Source of the DNA: Vigna angularis
Lineage: Eukaryota; Streptophyta; Magnoliopsida; Fabales; Fabaceae
Assembly: GCF_016808095.1 (NCBI RefSeq)
Contig: NC_068971.1
Coordinates: 9,436,501 to 9,500,500, forward strand
Direction: 5' to 3'
DNA length: 64,000 nucleotides
In this document: positions 47,463 through 59,414 of the stretch, piece by piece
How the letters are laid out: every line of letters starts with the position of its first letter
Numbering within the stretch: the stretch's first letter is position 1
The notes under the pieces: model-generated
The model's database searches: none
Seen by the model: only the letters and a program-made list of their open reading frames with translations
Told to the model about the DNA's origin: nothing
Translations under genes and position numbers: made by a program

Positions 47463-48204
47463 AAAACTCTAAATTCGTCTTCTTTCTGGCTCATCATATG
47501 TGTAATTTTTTATTTCGTGTTCACAATTTTTTTCAGAATTCTATTCTTTTCCAACCCCCGCTTCTATGGGTGGTGTGCAAAGTGAATTTTTTTCTTTACA
47601 CCAATTATGGTTTCTTAAGTTTTTCACTTTTTGGTAACTTATCTATCCTGTACTCCATATCTATCAATCAAATGAGTGTGCAAAGGAACCGATTATAATG
47701 TTTTTACCAGACACCAGGATCTCTACATCATATGTTTGTCTCCTTACAAAATGTCATTTTACACGAATATGAACATTTTTATAAGAATTAAAATTTTAAT
47801 TATTATTAAAAGGTAAAACTGTAAAATGAAATTTAAACAGATTAATATCACAATTTCCTTATAAAGACTGGGAATGTAAAACGTACCTGCAATTACTGGT
47901 TATGTAAGGAATCGAGCTGGCTCATAACGCGTTTTATTTTGTTTACTGACTGTCACTTAACACATTAATATGTATTTAACAAATTTAATAACGCGTAAGT
48001 TATTTCTTATTAATGTAATTGTATCGTTAGATGACAACATTTTTTCAAAAATAATATGAAAAGTTAAAGTTGATGCCAGCTTTGCTATTTTTTTATTGAA
48101 ATTAAAATATTGAAATAGTTAATAATGATTAAAGCAGCTTTCTCGAAAAGAATAATTAATTTTTTTTTAGTGAAACTAAAATTGAATAAAACTAAATTTC
48201 TTCA
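47463..48204. other. PMT 3' flank and intergenic DNA
   Basis: The first 200-250 bases are T-rich and read like a 3' UTR. No single poly(A) signal stands out. The rest is AT-rich with no feature. Confidence 0.5.
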
Positions 48205-48209
48205 AAAAG

Positions 48210-50660
48210 TGTCATAGTAAAATAAAACTACCAAAATAAAACATTACATAGACGATAACTTATAACCAAAGACAAAAACAAAGGTAAACTACGAGTAAAA
48301 CAATTTATCATTATAAAACAACATTGTAACATGTTTTACACTTCACACAACATAACCATCCATCCTATACATGCAAAAAACTTAGACTTGGGATATACAA
48401 TGAATGTCGAACTAAAACATGTTGTGCCCTTTGTGTAATGGAAAAACTGACAACCATCAAAGCTACCACACAAGGTTAGTCCTTTAAGATGCCTTTTGCC
48501 AGATGGAGAAAGGCCCTAGGCTAAGACCATAGTGGGTTATGCACTTGTGTAGTGAAACAACTAACAACCATCAAAGCTACCACACAAGATTAGTCTGTAC
48601 CGCGTCTTAGGCCATACTGGAAGCACCTAGACTAAGACCTAATGCTACTCTCACCACATGACTCATTTCTCTCTATTTGAGCATGGATGATCATTAGAGT
48701 GTCAGGATAACCCATCAGAACTGAGCTTCTTACCTTCATACTTAGAATACTTGAAACCACCACCAAGAAGTTTCACCTTGGAACTAACCTTTATAACTTT
48801 GAAACCATTGATATCACTTCACATTCACATAGTACACCAATACATGAGACTACTAATCATACATTAAAGAAATAGAAACAACCATACAAGTAATCAAAAA
48901 TCACCCAATAACACAATTTATTTGTGGCACCTTGATACTCATATATTTAGGTAAGGAAAACAATTCTGAAACCCTCACCAATAGCTCTGGAAGGGTCCAA
49001 AACCCCTAAATTAAAAAAAAAAAAAGAACGTCCAAAACAAACACTCAGAACCCCAAATTTGAGATCCCGAAAACTGGAAAAAAAAATCTGCTGAGTTACG
49101 CCCAACGCCCCTAAAAGGGGCGCCCGGGTGCCAGACCCCTGGAACAGGGGCGCTAAAGGGGTGCCCAAGTGAATTATTCTCGCAAAAACGCCCAGGGACC
49201 CCTTGGAGGGCACCCAACGCTGCACCAGGTTCTAAAATTCACCTATTTGGACTTTGGTGACCTTCTATACAACTTTAAATTATTCCTAAAAACTCTTAGG
49301 CACTGAGAAACATTTAAAAACAGACCCCTAACTTGACTTGACCACTCGAAATCCCAAATTGACCTATGAAAACCCAAATTTACTTCTATAAGCTACCCAA
49401 ACTCAAATGTACACTTTCTAACCCCTATATCAGTTTCCCAACTGCATAACCAGGTCTAAACAGACTTGCTAGTACATCCCAACACCCCAAATTGCTCACA
49501 ATCCCTCTGTTTCAAGATCTCACCATTCAAAATCTCAAATTGGGCCAAAAACCTCTAAGAACTCATCCTAAGATGACACCAATTGTCCTATACCAGATTT
49601 TTCTCATTGAACAACCTAGACAAGTCCTAATGAGTCTTATAACACACTCTCAACTGTCCAAAACAGTCAACACCTCTTACTTCCAATTCTCACTACTCAA
49701 CCCCCCCTTCCTTTTCCACTAAAACATTTCAAAACATCAACAATGAACCCTAATCTTTGCTCCATATCAGTTTTCAACCATCTAACTCTTCTAACAAGTC
49801 CCAATTAACCACATAAAAGTGCTAGACTAATTGTCATATCACTCAAATACCAAATTCTCAATTTCACTCACCAAAACATCTCTTTTAAGCTTGAAACTCA
49901 AGTAACTTGACCAATATTTCACACAACCACTTGAATTCCGTTTCAAACATTTCAACATCATCATCATACTCAATTATAACAATATTAATCATCATAATCA
50001 CACTATATCACTTATATTCAACATCACACTATCAAAATCACCAATCAAACATACATTTTATACACCCAATCATACCAATTTTCTCAAAATCATCTATAAC
50101 TCATACATACACCAAATTTATAATATAAACACAACTAAGACAAGTTCTAGCTTCCCTTACCTTAGAAGAAACAACCTCAACCCACGGAAACGTCCTGACG
50201 ATCGCTTGAAATGCAAGAAATTCCTAAACGGACCTACGAGGCACCAAAATTGAAACAAACAAAGTTCTTAGAACTCTAAATTCATCAAGAGCAAGAAAAG
50301 AGAACTAAATGATACATGCATAACAGTTTTGTGCATGACCATTGACCGAAGCAAAGAGGACAAAAAAACAAGTAGAAACTTACTTGCTCTAAAACAGAAA
50401 TTGATAGGTTGGATTTGTAGACCTTGACGTCGTGGTCGTCTAGACACCTCCTGATAGTCAAAGAGATGACTCAAGAGTTAGAACTCTTAGAGAGAAGAAC
50501 TATAGAAAACTGGTTTCTTGAGAGATGATACGTTTTAAAATGATAAAACTCGTTTATAACAAAACTATTTATAATAAAATCGTTTAATATTAAAATAATC
50601 GAGTCTCACTGTTTTTAGACTACCACCACTTATAAAAATACCATTTTTTGGGGTTTTACA
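48210..50660. mobile_element. Solo LTR, gypsy-like, TSD AAAAG
   Basis: AAAAG flanks both sides (48205-48209 and 50661-50665). The unit starts TGTCATAG and ends GGGGTTTTACA. Its start (AATAAAACTACCAAAATAAA, ACATTACAT) matches the region after TGTAACATCCC at 58244, so the two belong to one family. Inside are a duplication of about 115 bp (CAACCATCAAAGCTACCACA, twice, 48440-48600) and a GC-rich hairpin block at 49090-49230. No internal domain or second LTR was found, indicating loss by LTR-LTR recombination. Confidence 0.75.
49090..49230. repeat. GC-rich inverted-repeat cassette in the solo LTR
   Basis: It includes a perfect stem CGCCCCT/AGGGGCG (49107-49123) and further GCGCCC and GGGTGCC motifs. 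It stands out sharply from its AT-rich surroundings. Confidence 0.6.
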
Positions 50661-50665
50661 AAAAG

Positions 50666-51425
50666 AATATTTGAATAAAACTAAATTTCATCATATCCAT
50701 TTCTTTTAACGGTAAATTGAGAATTAATCAAGATTAATTAAGATTTAATATATCTATTTATGAAAAATGTAATAGATTAAGAAGGCTAAGAACTCATTTC
50801 TCTAATCTTTCAACATAGTTTGTGATTTGTTGTTTTCAGGAAAAGCAAAGAAGAAGTGAAATTTAGGGTATTTGATATTTTTTTTTGTATTGATGTTAAT
50901 CATGGTGTGTATTTTGTTTTTCTACCTATAAGACGAAGTGGTCAAAGAATATGATTTTTTTTTGTATTTCTTAGTATCATATTGGCACTATCACCTAAAA
51001 CAATCATATTGAGATTGCAAATACTTTTGTAATAAAAATAATCAAATTTAAATATCACAAAATATTTATGTGGAAACTCTTCTACCGCCGAGAAGATGTC
51101 TCTCTTATTCTAGAAGTTATATTTATTATATTTGTTGGAAATTTCAAGTGGATCCTCGTTTTTTTAATTTTCTTAAATATATTTGAAAATTTGAGTTAAC
51201 TAAGTTATATCTATTAAGTTTTCATAAACAATGTTAAAAAATGCGGAAATGTAATTATTTTTAAAGAGACGTGTCATTGTGATTAAATTCAGTGAGTGAT
51301 GTGTTTTTAACCAAATAGTCATAGTTTAGGAAAGGGCATTACCTTTTACCATTTTCAATTCACACATAAAAATCAACCCAGCTAGCAAAATTTGTTAGTT
51401 TATGAAACACATTTTGAGTTCAAAT
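50666..51425. other. Short intergenic gap between two solo LTRs
   Basis: AT-rich; no feature seen. Confidence 0.45.
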
Positions 51426-52632
51426 GCAAATGTCAGGTCTCAGAAAATACGTGCGCCGGTGGAGTCCACGTGGCAGCAGGAGGACGCGCCGCATGAGCAG
51501 GCCACATGGGGGCAGCAGCGTCTGACGCACCTCCCTGACGGACGCCAGACTGTCGCACGTGGAGCTGAGTCAGGGGCATAGTGGAACGTGCGTTCGGCGG
51601 TAGTAGAATACACGTGTCCGCTTGGGAGTGGACGTCCGTCCAGCATGTCAGTCAGAAGCGCAGTGGAGAACGTGCTGCAAGACTGAGAACGTGCGTCGAC
51701 GGTAGTGGAAGACGCGTGGCAACTGTAGATTGGACGACCGTCCGTTATGGGCTGTCAGAAATCAGAAACATGCTTGCCAGAGTGTAACGTGCGTTGGAGT
51801 AGAGACGTGCGCTGGCGTGTGGAAAGCTGAAGCTGAGAATTTCTGAAATACTCTCCACCCTCTGCACGCACCTCTCTTTGCTTCATTTCTGAAAACTCTT
51901 TCTCTCCTCCTTCTCTCTTCATTCTCTACTCTCTCTCTAAAAGAACACCCAGTTTACCTCTTCCGATCAGTGATTCCGGTACTGTAGAAGGACGCTCGAC
52001 GTCAAGGATCACCAGAGAAGACGTTCGGTTGGCTGGACTGGTAAGTCCTTCCTTCCTCTCTACGACGTTCGTTTCTCCTACCATGCAAACTCAATTCTGA
52101 GTGGTACGTACATTATCTTTCTTAAAGTAGTGTAAATCTGAGTTTGGTGTTGGGGCTCGTTCGTATAGTTGGAGTGACGAGCGTTGATAGTAGGAGAACC
52201 AGTGTTTGAGAGGTCGTGTCTCTGTGGTTGTGGACGTTCGGTCATTTCCAGGTAAGGGAAGCTTATTTAATTTAACTGTTTGATGTATGCTGTGTGTGAG
52301 CGTTCGTTATTTAACTGCATGGGAATAATGCATGATGAATGATATGTATGTGGTGTGAACGTTCGTTATTTGGTTATATGAATGTGACGACTGATATTAC
52401 TAAGTTGCATGAACGTTCGTTATTGATTTAGTGGAAATGTAACATGATTAAGTTTATGTATGATGTATGAGATATATGAGACTTGGATGAAATGAGATGT
52501 ATGTATTTACATGAAATGGTTTGTATGAAATGTAGAAGTTGATGTTGATATGAACGCATGAAACTATGAGATTTGAATGATGAGAAATGAACTAGAATGA
52601 AAATGGAGTGTGGGAGTAATTCCCATAAAAAT

Positions 52633-52980
52633 GTACGTTCGTACTGGACGGTCATTGACCGTTCGGTTTTGTTAGTAACAGCTGAAATATTGATTCTTTC
52701 ACCCGAATGGAACACTTGTTGAGAACAAGCGTTCTCGTATAAAATTTCTATGCTTGAGCGTTCGGCCAAGCACTGTTTGTGTCTGAGTATTCTTTGATAA
52801 ATTTCTATCCTTTTAAATCCCATAATATTATACGTGCGTTACTGGGACGGTCTCTGACCGTTCGATTTTCTTGGCCAACATGATGAAAATAGGATTTTGT
52901 CATTTGGGAAGAATCCTGGTCGAGGACGAGCGTCCTCACACTAAAATGCTTTGCTTGAGCGTTCGGCCAAGCACTGTTAC
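52633..52980. repeat. Two tandem units of about 200 bp in the solo LTR
   Basis: The units share ACGGTC..TGACCGTTCG, a GAGAACAAGCGTTCTC / GAGGACGAGCGTCCTC segment, and CTTGAGCGTTCGGCCAAGCA in the same order. Confidence 0.75.
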
Positions 52981-53029
52981 TTTAAGTTATTAGACGTTCG
53001 GTCTCACATTTGACGTTCGTCCAGAATAG

Positions 53030-53300
53030 CGTTCGGTCTCACACCGGACGATCGTACTGCAAAGCGTTCGGTCTTACACTGAACATACGTTGAAACTAAC
53101 GCTCGGTCTCATATCGAGCGTTCGTTATAAATGAGTCTCGGTCTTATAGCGAGCGTTTGCCCTAACTGGTGTTCAGTCTTGCACTGAACGTACGCTCAAA
53201 TTGACGCTCGGTCTCATACCGAGCGCTCGCTCAAAATGAGGCTCGGTCTTATGCTGAGCGTTCGTCCTAAATGACGCTCGGTATTATTTTGAGCGCTCGT
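53030..53300 (+). repeat. Series of short hairpins with changing stems
   Basis: About eight inverted repeats recur every 33-38 bp with a CTCAT, CTTAC or CTTGC loop. Perfect examples are GTTCAGT/ACTGAAC (about 53171) and CGCTCGGT/ACCGAGCG (about 53204). Others keep pairing through G-T pairs. Confidence 0.8.
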
Positions 53301-54694
53301 ACTCTTTTCCCGCAAAATAGCGTACGTCCATCTTCAGGATTGCTACGTTCGGTCATTGACTGGAAGTGGATTCCAGATTGAGAAGTCTTATAAACGTTCC
53401 CTTGAAGTCTTGAAACGTTCGCGTCTGATGTATTCGGCCTAGGGCCTCTACACTTAAATTATTCCTGGAATATTCACGAGCGTCAGTTCCTTAAACTGAT
53501 TCTCAGGGTAAACAACGTTCGTCCAATGAACAGTGTATTATGCAGCTATTCCCGTATGTCATTGAAATTCTGCCGTTCGTACTCTTATTCGAACGAGCGT
53601 CCTTTGGTCTTACTCCCAGCGTTCGTCCTCGGTCTTATTGGGGCAGAACGTTCGGTTTTTGGTGTTTTACTTATGAATGATGAAAATGATTATGGATTGA
53701 CGTATGGTGAATGATGAACAGTATATGAGAGGAAATGAAAGTATGAATGTATGATGAATAGTGAATGATGAACAATATATGAGATGAAATGAAAGTATGA
53801 ATGTTGAACAAGCGTTCCGGGGAGGAACCATTCTTATGATTATGAGAATTTGTAAAGTGTGACCGTGGCCAGACTTAGCGGACGATCTGATCCTGATGTT
53901 CCGTGAGTACTCGTCCTCACATAGAGGGGGTATGTCATGCGTGGGAACGGCAGGAGGTCCTCGTCACATAACTGTAATTTGGACGGAATGGACTAACCTC
54001 GGGTGGCAGCTGATGAGAATGCCAGTTACCACACCACCCGGGTGCGCGATCGTCGTAGCTACACGGGAAATTCATACAGTCCGGATAGTCAGTGGTGTTG
54101 AGTTTTATTTCGTACGTGCGTTAAAATATATTGATGTGTGATGAATGCGTACGTTGATATGTATGTGTGAAATGAACTGTTTGATGGAATTTATATGTTA
54201 ATGCATGAGTTAAATTACATAAGCTTACCCTACGTTTTCCTTGTGTTGTCTCGTCATGTACGTCCGTCTTGTCATTGCAATGATCATCCGTGTGGATGTG
54301 AGCAGAGGGAGACGAACGTTTGGAAGAGGCACTGAACGAAGAGAACCTGGTTGATGTCGAAGTGAAGACCGAGCAGTGAGACGCTCGACCTGTAGTTTGT
54401 GTTGGAGTGGTCGTTCGACCATCTCATCTGCTTATTTTGTTCTGTTAAGACCGTTCCGTAATTGTCCCTTGTAAACCGTTCGGTCAGATTTTCTTGTACG
54501 TTCGTTTTGAATTGTGACTTTTGTATGGACGTGCGGCTTTGCGCGTTCGCCCTTTGAAATTGTAAGACTGTTCGTCCTTGAGCGTTCGTTTGTTCTGGAA
54601 AATTTTTTTTAGTGGAAAACTGTTTGAATTATTATTAAATGTGATTTTTCTAAATTTATAGTTTATGATTGTATTTTTGGGATGTCACAGCAAA

Positions 54695-55768
54695 CTTCTT
54701 CCCCATAATTTTATGAGAAAATCCTTAAATTTAGGGTTTTGTTTTTAATTAATTTTGGTAAAAATCCCTAATTCTGAAATACAATTCATCTTTCTGTGTT
54801 CCTCTTTGCCAAGCTTGATCTGGAGTTCAATTGGTATCAACCGTGATCTCGCATTACACCAAAAATCAGACACCAGAAATCTGAAATTATTTTTTTCAGA
54901 AATCCTAAAATTTGGGGAAATTTTCGCAATTCTGTTGTTTTATTTTTTGGTGGGTTTCGAACCCTAATCGGCAACCAGATACTCTAAAAATTTGAAATCC
55001 CCTTTTTGCCTCATCTTCGGGAATCCAAAATCCTAATCCTGCCACCACTGTTTTTCGAGCTTCTTCTTTTTACTTTTAGTGCTGTGATGGAAGTGCGACA
55101 ATTTCTTCTCCCTTCACATTCTCCGTCACGATGGAGGACTGGCCTCGCCGTGTGGTCTGTTAAAATTTAGTAATGAAATAATGTTTACTAAATTTATTAG
55201 AGTCGTCTTTTCAAAAGTCTATATTTAGTAAATTAACACTCATAAATTTAAAGTTTATTGCATTGTAAATTAGCAAATTTATATAAACTTTATGTGTTAG
55301 TATTTATTTTTTAACAACATTAATCGTTTATTTTCGATCCTTAACTTTTTAAGTGTTGTGTTCCTGCAGGCAAAGATTGTTGTCCACACATGTTTCGGAC
55401 GAGCTCTTTTGACAGTTTCTTCATCAATGGTATTCACTATATTGTAAAAACAACGGCTCTTTCACTAATGCAGCAAACACATAAAAGTAATCTTTTTCAA
55501 AGTGCTGCAGTACTGAGTCACGTAACACTGTAGACAAATTTGTCACCATGTCACAATCATGGCGATAAACCTGCTTTTGCAAGGAATGTCTGTAAGAAAT
55601 CTTGACGAAAAGATGGATATGGAAAAAGGTGACGATAAATATCTGAGTTCGGAATCTAACTGCACCCATTGGGTCTGAAGCCTCAATAACTATAGTAATA
55701 TTGACTTTATCATTGCATCCTAATTATACTTTACGAATCACACACTGTTTACTTAAATGGTATATCAA
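54695..55768. other. Intergenic DNA with no assigned feature
   Basis: The 54750-55170 part is less AT-rich. A segment at 55370-55680 is open over long stretches in more than one frame (for example minus-strand 55424-55669) and is preceded by CTGCAG. I recognise no domain. It could be a decayed exon. Confidence 0.3.
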
Positions 55769-55800
55769 GCGCCTGTGGCCTAATGGATAAGGCGCCTGAC
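55769..55800 (+). pseudogene. Truncated tRNA-Arg
   Basis: GCGCCTGTGGCCTAATGGAT, then AAGGCGCCTGAC, matches the acceptor 5' strand, D arm and start of the anticodon arm of plant tRNA-Arg. It then breaks into TATTAAAAAAAG. The anticodon loop, T arm and 3' acceptor are missing, so it cannot function. The family is assigned from memory of tRNA-Arg sequences. Confidence 0.65.
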
Positions 55801-56059
55801 TATTAAAAAAAGTAATCTGAATTTGGTGGTTATCTAACTTAATTTAATTGATGTGATATAATATATTTATAAAATATATTAAAATAAGTCATCAAATTTT
55901 AAATTAATTATTTTGTTTTATTTATTACTTTTTATATTTTTTTATTTTAATCATGTTCTCTTTTTAATATAAAAACATATTAATAAAATATTAAATTTAC
56001 CTTTTTGTTAATATTTGAATATTTTCATTTTAATTATTCGTTTTATTATATTATAATGA
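55801..56059. other. AT-rich DNA between the tRNA fragment and the copia remnant
   Basis: No LTR was recognised here, although the copia remnant starts just after it. Confidence 0.4.
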
Positions 56060-57535
56060 AGTCTGGATTGATGTTATGAGCAGAGAGATTAAGGCTCTCC
56101 AAGATAATAAGACACGATATCTAACTAGTCTTCCTTTAGCGAAGAAACCCATTGGTTGTAAATGGGTTTACAAGATAAAACACAAAGTTGATGACACTAT
56201 TGAAAGACCCAAAGGTTGGTGGCTAAAAGGTATACACAGCTCAAGGGAATCGACTTTATGGACACTTTTCCTCTTATAGCTAAAATAACAACTGTTAGGC
56301 TATTGCTCGCTTTTGTTGCTATCAAAGATTGACACCTACATCAACTTGATGTAGGAAATGGCTTTCTCCATGGATAGCTACATGAGGTAGTTTACATGAG
56401 TCCTCCTCTTGACCTTATCACCAACAATTAGCAAGTTTCTAAACTCACTAAATCTCTTTATGGCTTGAAACAAACAACAGATAATGGTTCACTAAGTTGT
56501 CTAATTTCCTTATTTCAAATGGTTTCATTCAATCAAAGGCTTATTATTCCTTATTTACGAAATGTTATTCTAATAGTTAAAAGTTGATTATTCCTTACTT
56601 GTGTATGTAGATATCATTATATTGATAGGAAATTCATTAATTGAAATAAAGAAGATTAAAGACCTCTTGCACAACACTTTCAAAATAAAAGACCTTGGTG
56701 AGATGAAATAATTCATTGGATTTGAAGTAGCTAGATCTATAAAGGGTATCCATTTATATCAATGCAAGTATGCACTTGACATTCTAGAAGAAGCTAGAAT
56801 GCTTGGAAGCAAAACAAGTTCCACGTCGTTTTGTTTTAACCAAAGGAACAACCTTGCAATATTGATTCCTATAGGAGACTCATAGGGAAGATCTTTTACC
56901 TAACAAATACTAGCCCTGATAAAATATTTGCAGTTCACTTAATCAATTTTTACAAGCACCTAATGTTCAACACCACAAGGCACTTAACACATTCTTTGAT
57001 ATATAAAGTTTTGTCTTGCCTGAGGGCTTTTCTTCCTTACCAACCCTAAACTTCAACTTAAAGCATTTAGTGACTCTGACTAGACAACTTGTTCAAACAC
57101 CTTATGTTCCACTACAAGGTTCTTCATTTTCATAGGGAACTTGATTTCTTAGAAATCCGAAAGGCAAAACACAGTATCCAAATCCTCCATAGAGGCAAAA
57201 TATCATGATTTGACTATTGTCATATGTGAACTTCAATGGCTCCCATTTCTTCTTCACGATTTGCAATATCATCCTTCTACTCTAACTATGTTGTATTTCG
57301 ACAACCAATTGACTGGTCACATAGCTCACAACCCAAGCTTTCACAAATGCATGAAACACATAGACATTGACTGTCATGTGGTTCGTGAGAAGATTCAATC
57401 AAATATCCTACTTCTTTTTCCCATTCGCACCATCGAACAACTCACAAACGTTTTTACAAAATTCATTCATGGGAGCCAATTCAAATCTAACATTTGCAAG
57501 CTAGGGTTAATGAATATTTATCGCCCAACATAAGG
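56060..57535 (+). pseudogene. Ty1/copia reverse transcriptase-RNase H remnant
   Basis: Successive frames give the copia RT start (EIKALQDNKT, LPLAKKPIGCKWVYKIKHKV), QGNRLYGHF/GIDFMDTFPLIAKIT, TVRLLLAFVAIKD, HQLDV.NGFLHG and, further on, an RNase H end (QLTGHIAHNPSFHKCMKHID, DCHVVREKIQSN, TNVFTKFIHGSQFKSNICKL). Multiple stops and frameshifts and an internal deletion make it inactive. AAGGGAGAC after the last motif resembles a polypurine tract at the 3' LTR junction. Confidence 0.8.
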
Positions 57536-58243
57536 GAGACTATTGTGTTTAGGGATTTTCTGTTTTTTAGTTAATGAGGTTTGTTTTATAGCTTATTTAA
57601 GATAAGCTTCTTTTCTTTTCTTCTTTTTATAGATATTGGAATACAATTTTATATGTAAATAAAGTTATATTACTTTTTTTTTTCAATCTCTGATGTGTAT
57701 CTACTTTTTCACTAATTATTCATTTTCTTTAATCTTTTAGGTTTTATCATGTGCAACCTCCATGAAGTTTGAAGGAAACACTTCTACATGTCTGTGTCAT
57801 TGCAAGTGAAATATCATTTGTCATGTAACAAAATTTTAATGTTATTCAAAACCAGATATTAAAACCATTACTTTTGAAAGGATGATGATTAAAATACTTC
57901 AAAGTTTAACACATACCATTTTCAATTTTACGTAAGAATACATACCAAAAATATATTTAATCTTTAAGTATATTTGTCATATCAAGCATTTAGAAACTCA
58001 TACCTTTATGCTTTTTACACTCTCCCAATTTACTATTTTCATCTTAAACATTATACAAAATATTGATTTAAAACAAAAATCTATAATTATCTACTAATTT
58101 TAAAATAAACAATTTAAGATGTTTTTCGCTTTGAAATATAAAAAATTCATAATTACTAATTCTTAAATATAACAATTCAAATAATTTGATTATATTTATT
58201 AAAATTATTTCTAAAATATCTTAATATATTTGAGACTTTTTTC
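57536..58243. other. AT-rich DNA, possibly the decayed 3' LTR of the copia remnant
   Basis: It starts TATTGTGTTTAGGGATTTTC after the purine tract. No matching 5' LTR was seen, so the LTR call is tentative. Confidence 0.35.
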
Positions 58244-58839
58244 TGTAACATCCCAAATTTAGTAATATAAAACTACTAAACTGAACATTACATGTATAAT
58301 GATAGAACAAGAACTACAGATTAGGTGAATAAAAATTTTCACCTGAAGAACAAAAGTAACTACCTATACTATAAGCTTCACTCCCTACCTTCAACTGCGC
58401 CAACTGAAAAGGCTGCATCCCTGAGCTCACACCATTAAGGTGATCATCGTGAAAGAGAAACAACATACAAAGACAAACCACAAAAAATCAAGGGTAAGCT
58501 AGAGTATCAAAAGGTTTTACATACTATTTAAAACAATAACAATATACATGCATATGATTAATCAAACAACATATCAACTTGTCCAATCCATTTGAAACAC
58601 TTTTTACTATCTGGATAGATGCATTGATATCGGACTCATGGGGAATCTGTGATAAGTGTCAAAAATTACATATTCTGAGCACTTATTTTAATCTCCTTTG
58701 ATGTATTATGGAGTAAAATCTCATGAAAAGTTGTATAAAATGCATATATATTTGATTTTATATCAATTTGAGTGTTTTTGTGTGTTTATTTCGCAATAGA
58801 ATAAGGATTGGAAAATATCAAAGAGACCCTGCGTGCATC

Positions 58840-59050
58840 AGTAGCCCAGCCAGAGTGCATCAGTGGCCCAGCCAGAAGTGCATCAGTGGCCCAGCCAGAG
58901 CGCACCAATGGCCCAGCCAGAAGTGCGCCAGTGGCCCAACGACCAGGACCCAATGGCCCAGCGAAAAGTGCACCAGTGGCCCAGCGACCAGGACCCAATC
59001 ACCCAGCGAGTTGACCCAGCTCGCCCAACGAGTTGACCTTACTCACCCAG
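58840..59050. repeat. Degenerate repeats, unit about 22-24 bp
   Basis: Repeats of AGTGCATCAGTGGCCCAGCC grade into GCACCAGTGGCCCAGCGACC and then CCCAGCGAGTTGACC. Open frames over it (up to 141 codons) are repeat artefacts. Confidence 0.85.
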
Positions 59051-59349
59051 CGAAAAATCACTTAAGATCCATCTCTTTAAGGACGCGAACCAAAGGCAGA
59101 GAAGTCAGTTTTGGAGGGGGAAACTCTCCCAGAGCTCAAGGACCACGGTGTGGAGGTGCGACTTCACTGCTGGAGCTCATGGAGGCCGCTTGAGGCATGT
59201 GGAAGCATCTCTTTTGTCCTCCTTGGGTCTTCTTCTTCTTCCATCCACCATGTTTGTAAGCTTGAGGTTCTTCCATGGAAATGGAGAACCAAATTCATCT
59301 TGTTAAGAATTGATGTAATTACTAGATTCTTGTGTATTTGTTGAATGAT

Positions 59350-59353
<4 letters not shown>

Positions 59354-59411
<58 letters not shown>
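59354..59411. repeat. (TA)n microsatellite
   Basis: About 28 TA units inside the nested solo LTR. Confidence 0.95.

Positions 59412-59414
<3 letters not shown>

Larger units (their letters stand above)
51431..54689. mobile_element. Solo LTR, 3.26 kb, TSD GCAAA
   Basis: A perfect GCAAA duplication flanks it (51426-51430 and 54690-54694). It starts TGTCAGGTCTCAG and ends TTTGGGATGTCACA. The interior is rich in ACGTTCG and GTTCGGTC motifs, with two related units of about 200 bp (about 52633 and 52831, both with GACCGTTCG and CTTGAGCGTTCGGCCAAGCA) and a hairpin series at 53030-53300. There is no coding domain. It is probably a gypsy-type LTR, though the family is not certain. Confidence 0.82.

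Noticed and set aside
51431..54689. Interpreting the GC-rich ACGTTCG region as a gene cluster or CpG island promoter
   Set aside because: The perfect GCAAA duplication and TG..CA ends show it is an LTR.
55424..55669. 81-codon minus-strand frame as a gene
   Set aside because: Long open stretches occur in other frames of the same segment and no domain is recognised.
58768..59193. 141-codon plus-strand frame with repeated VAQPE-like peptide
   Set aside because: It is produced by the degenerate repeat of about 22-24 bp inside a solo LTR.
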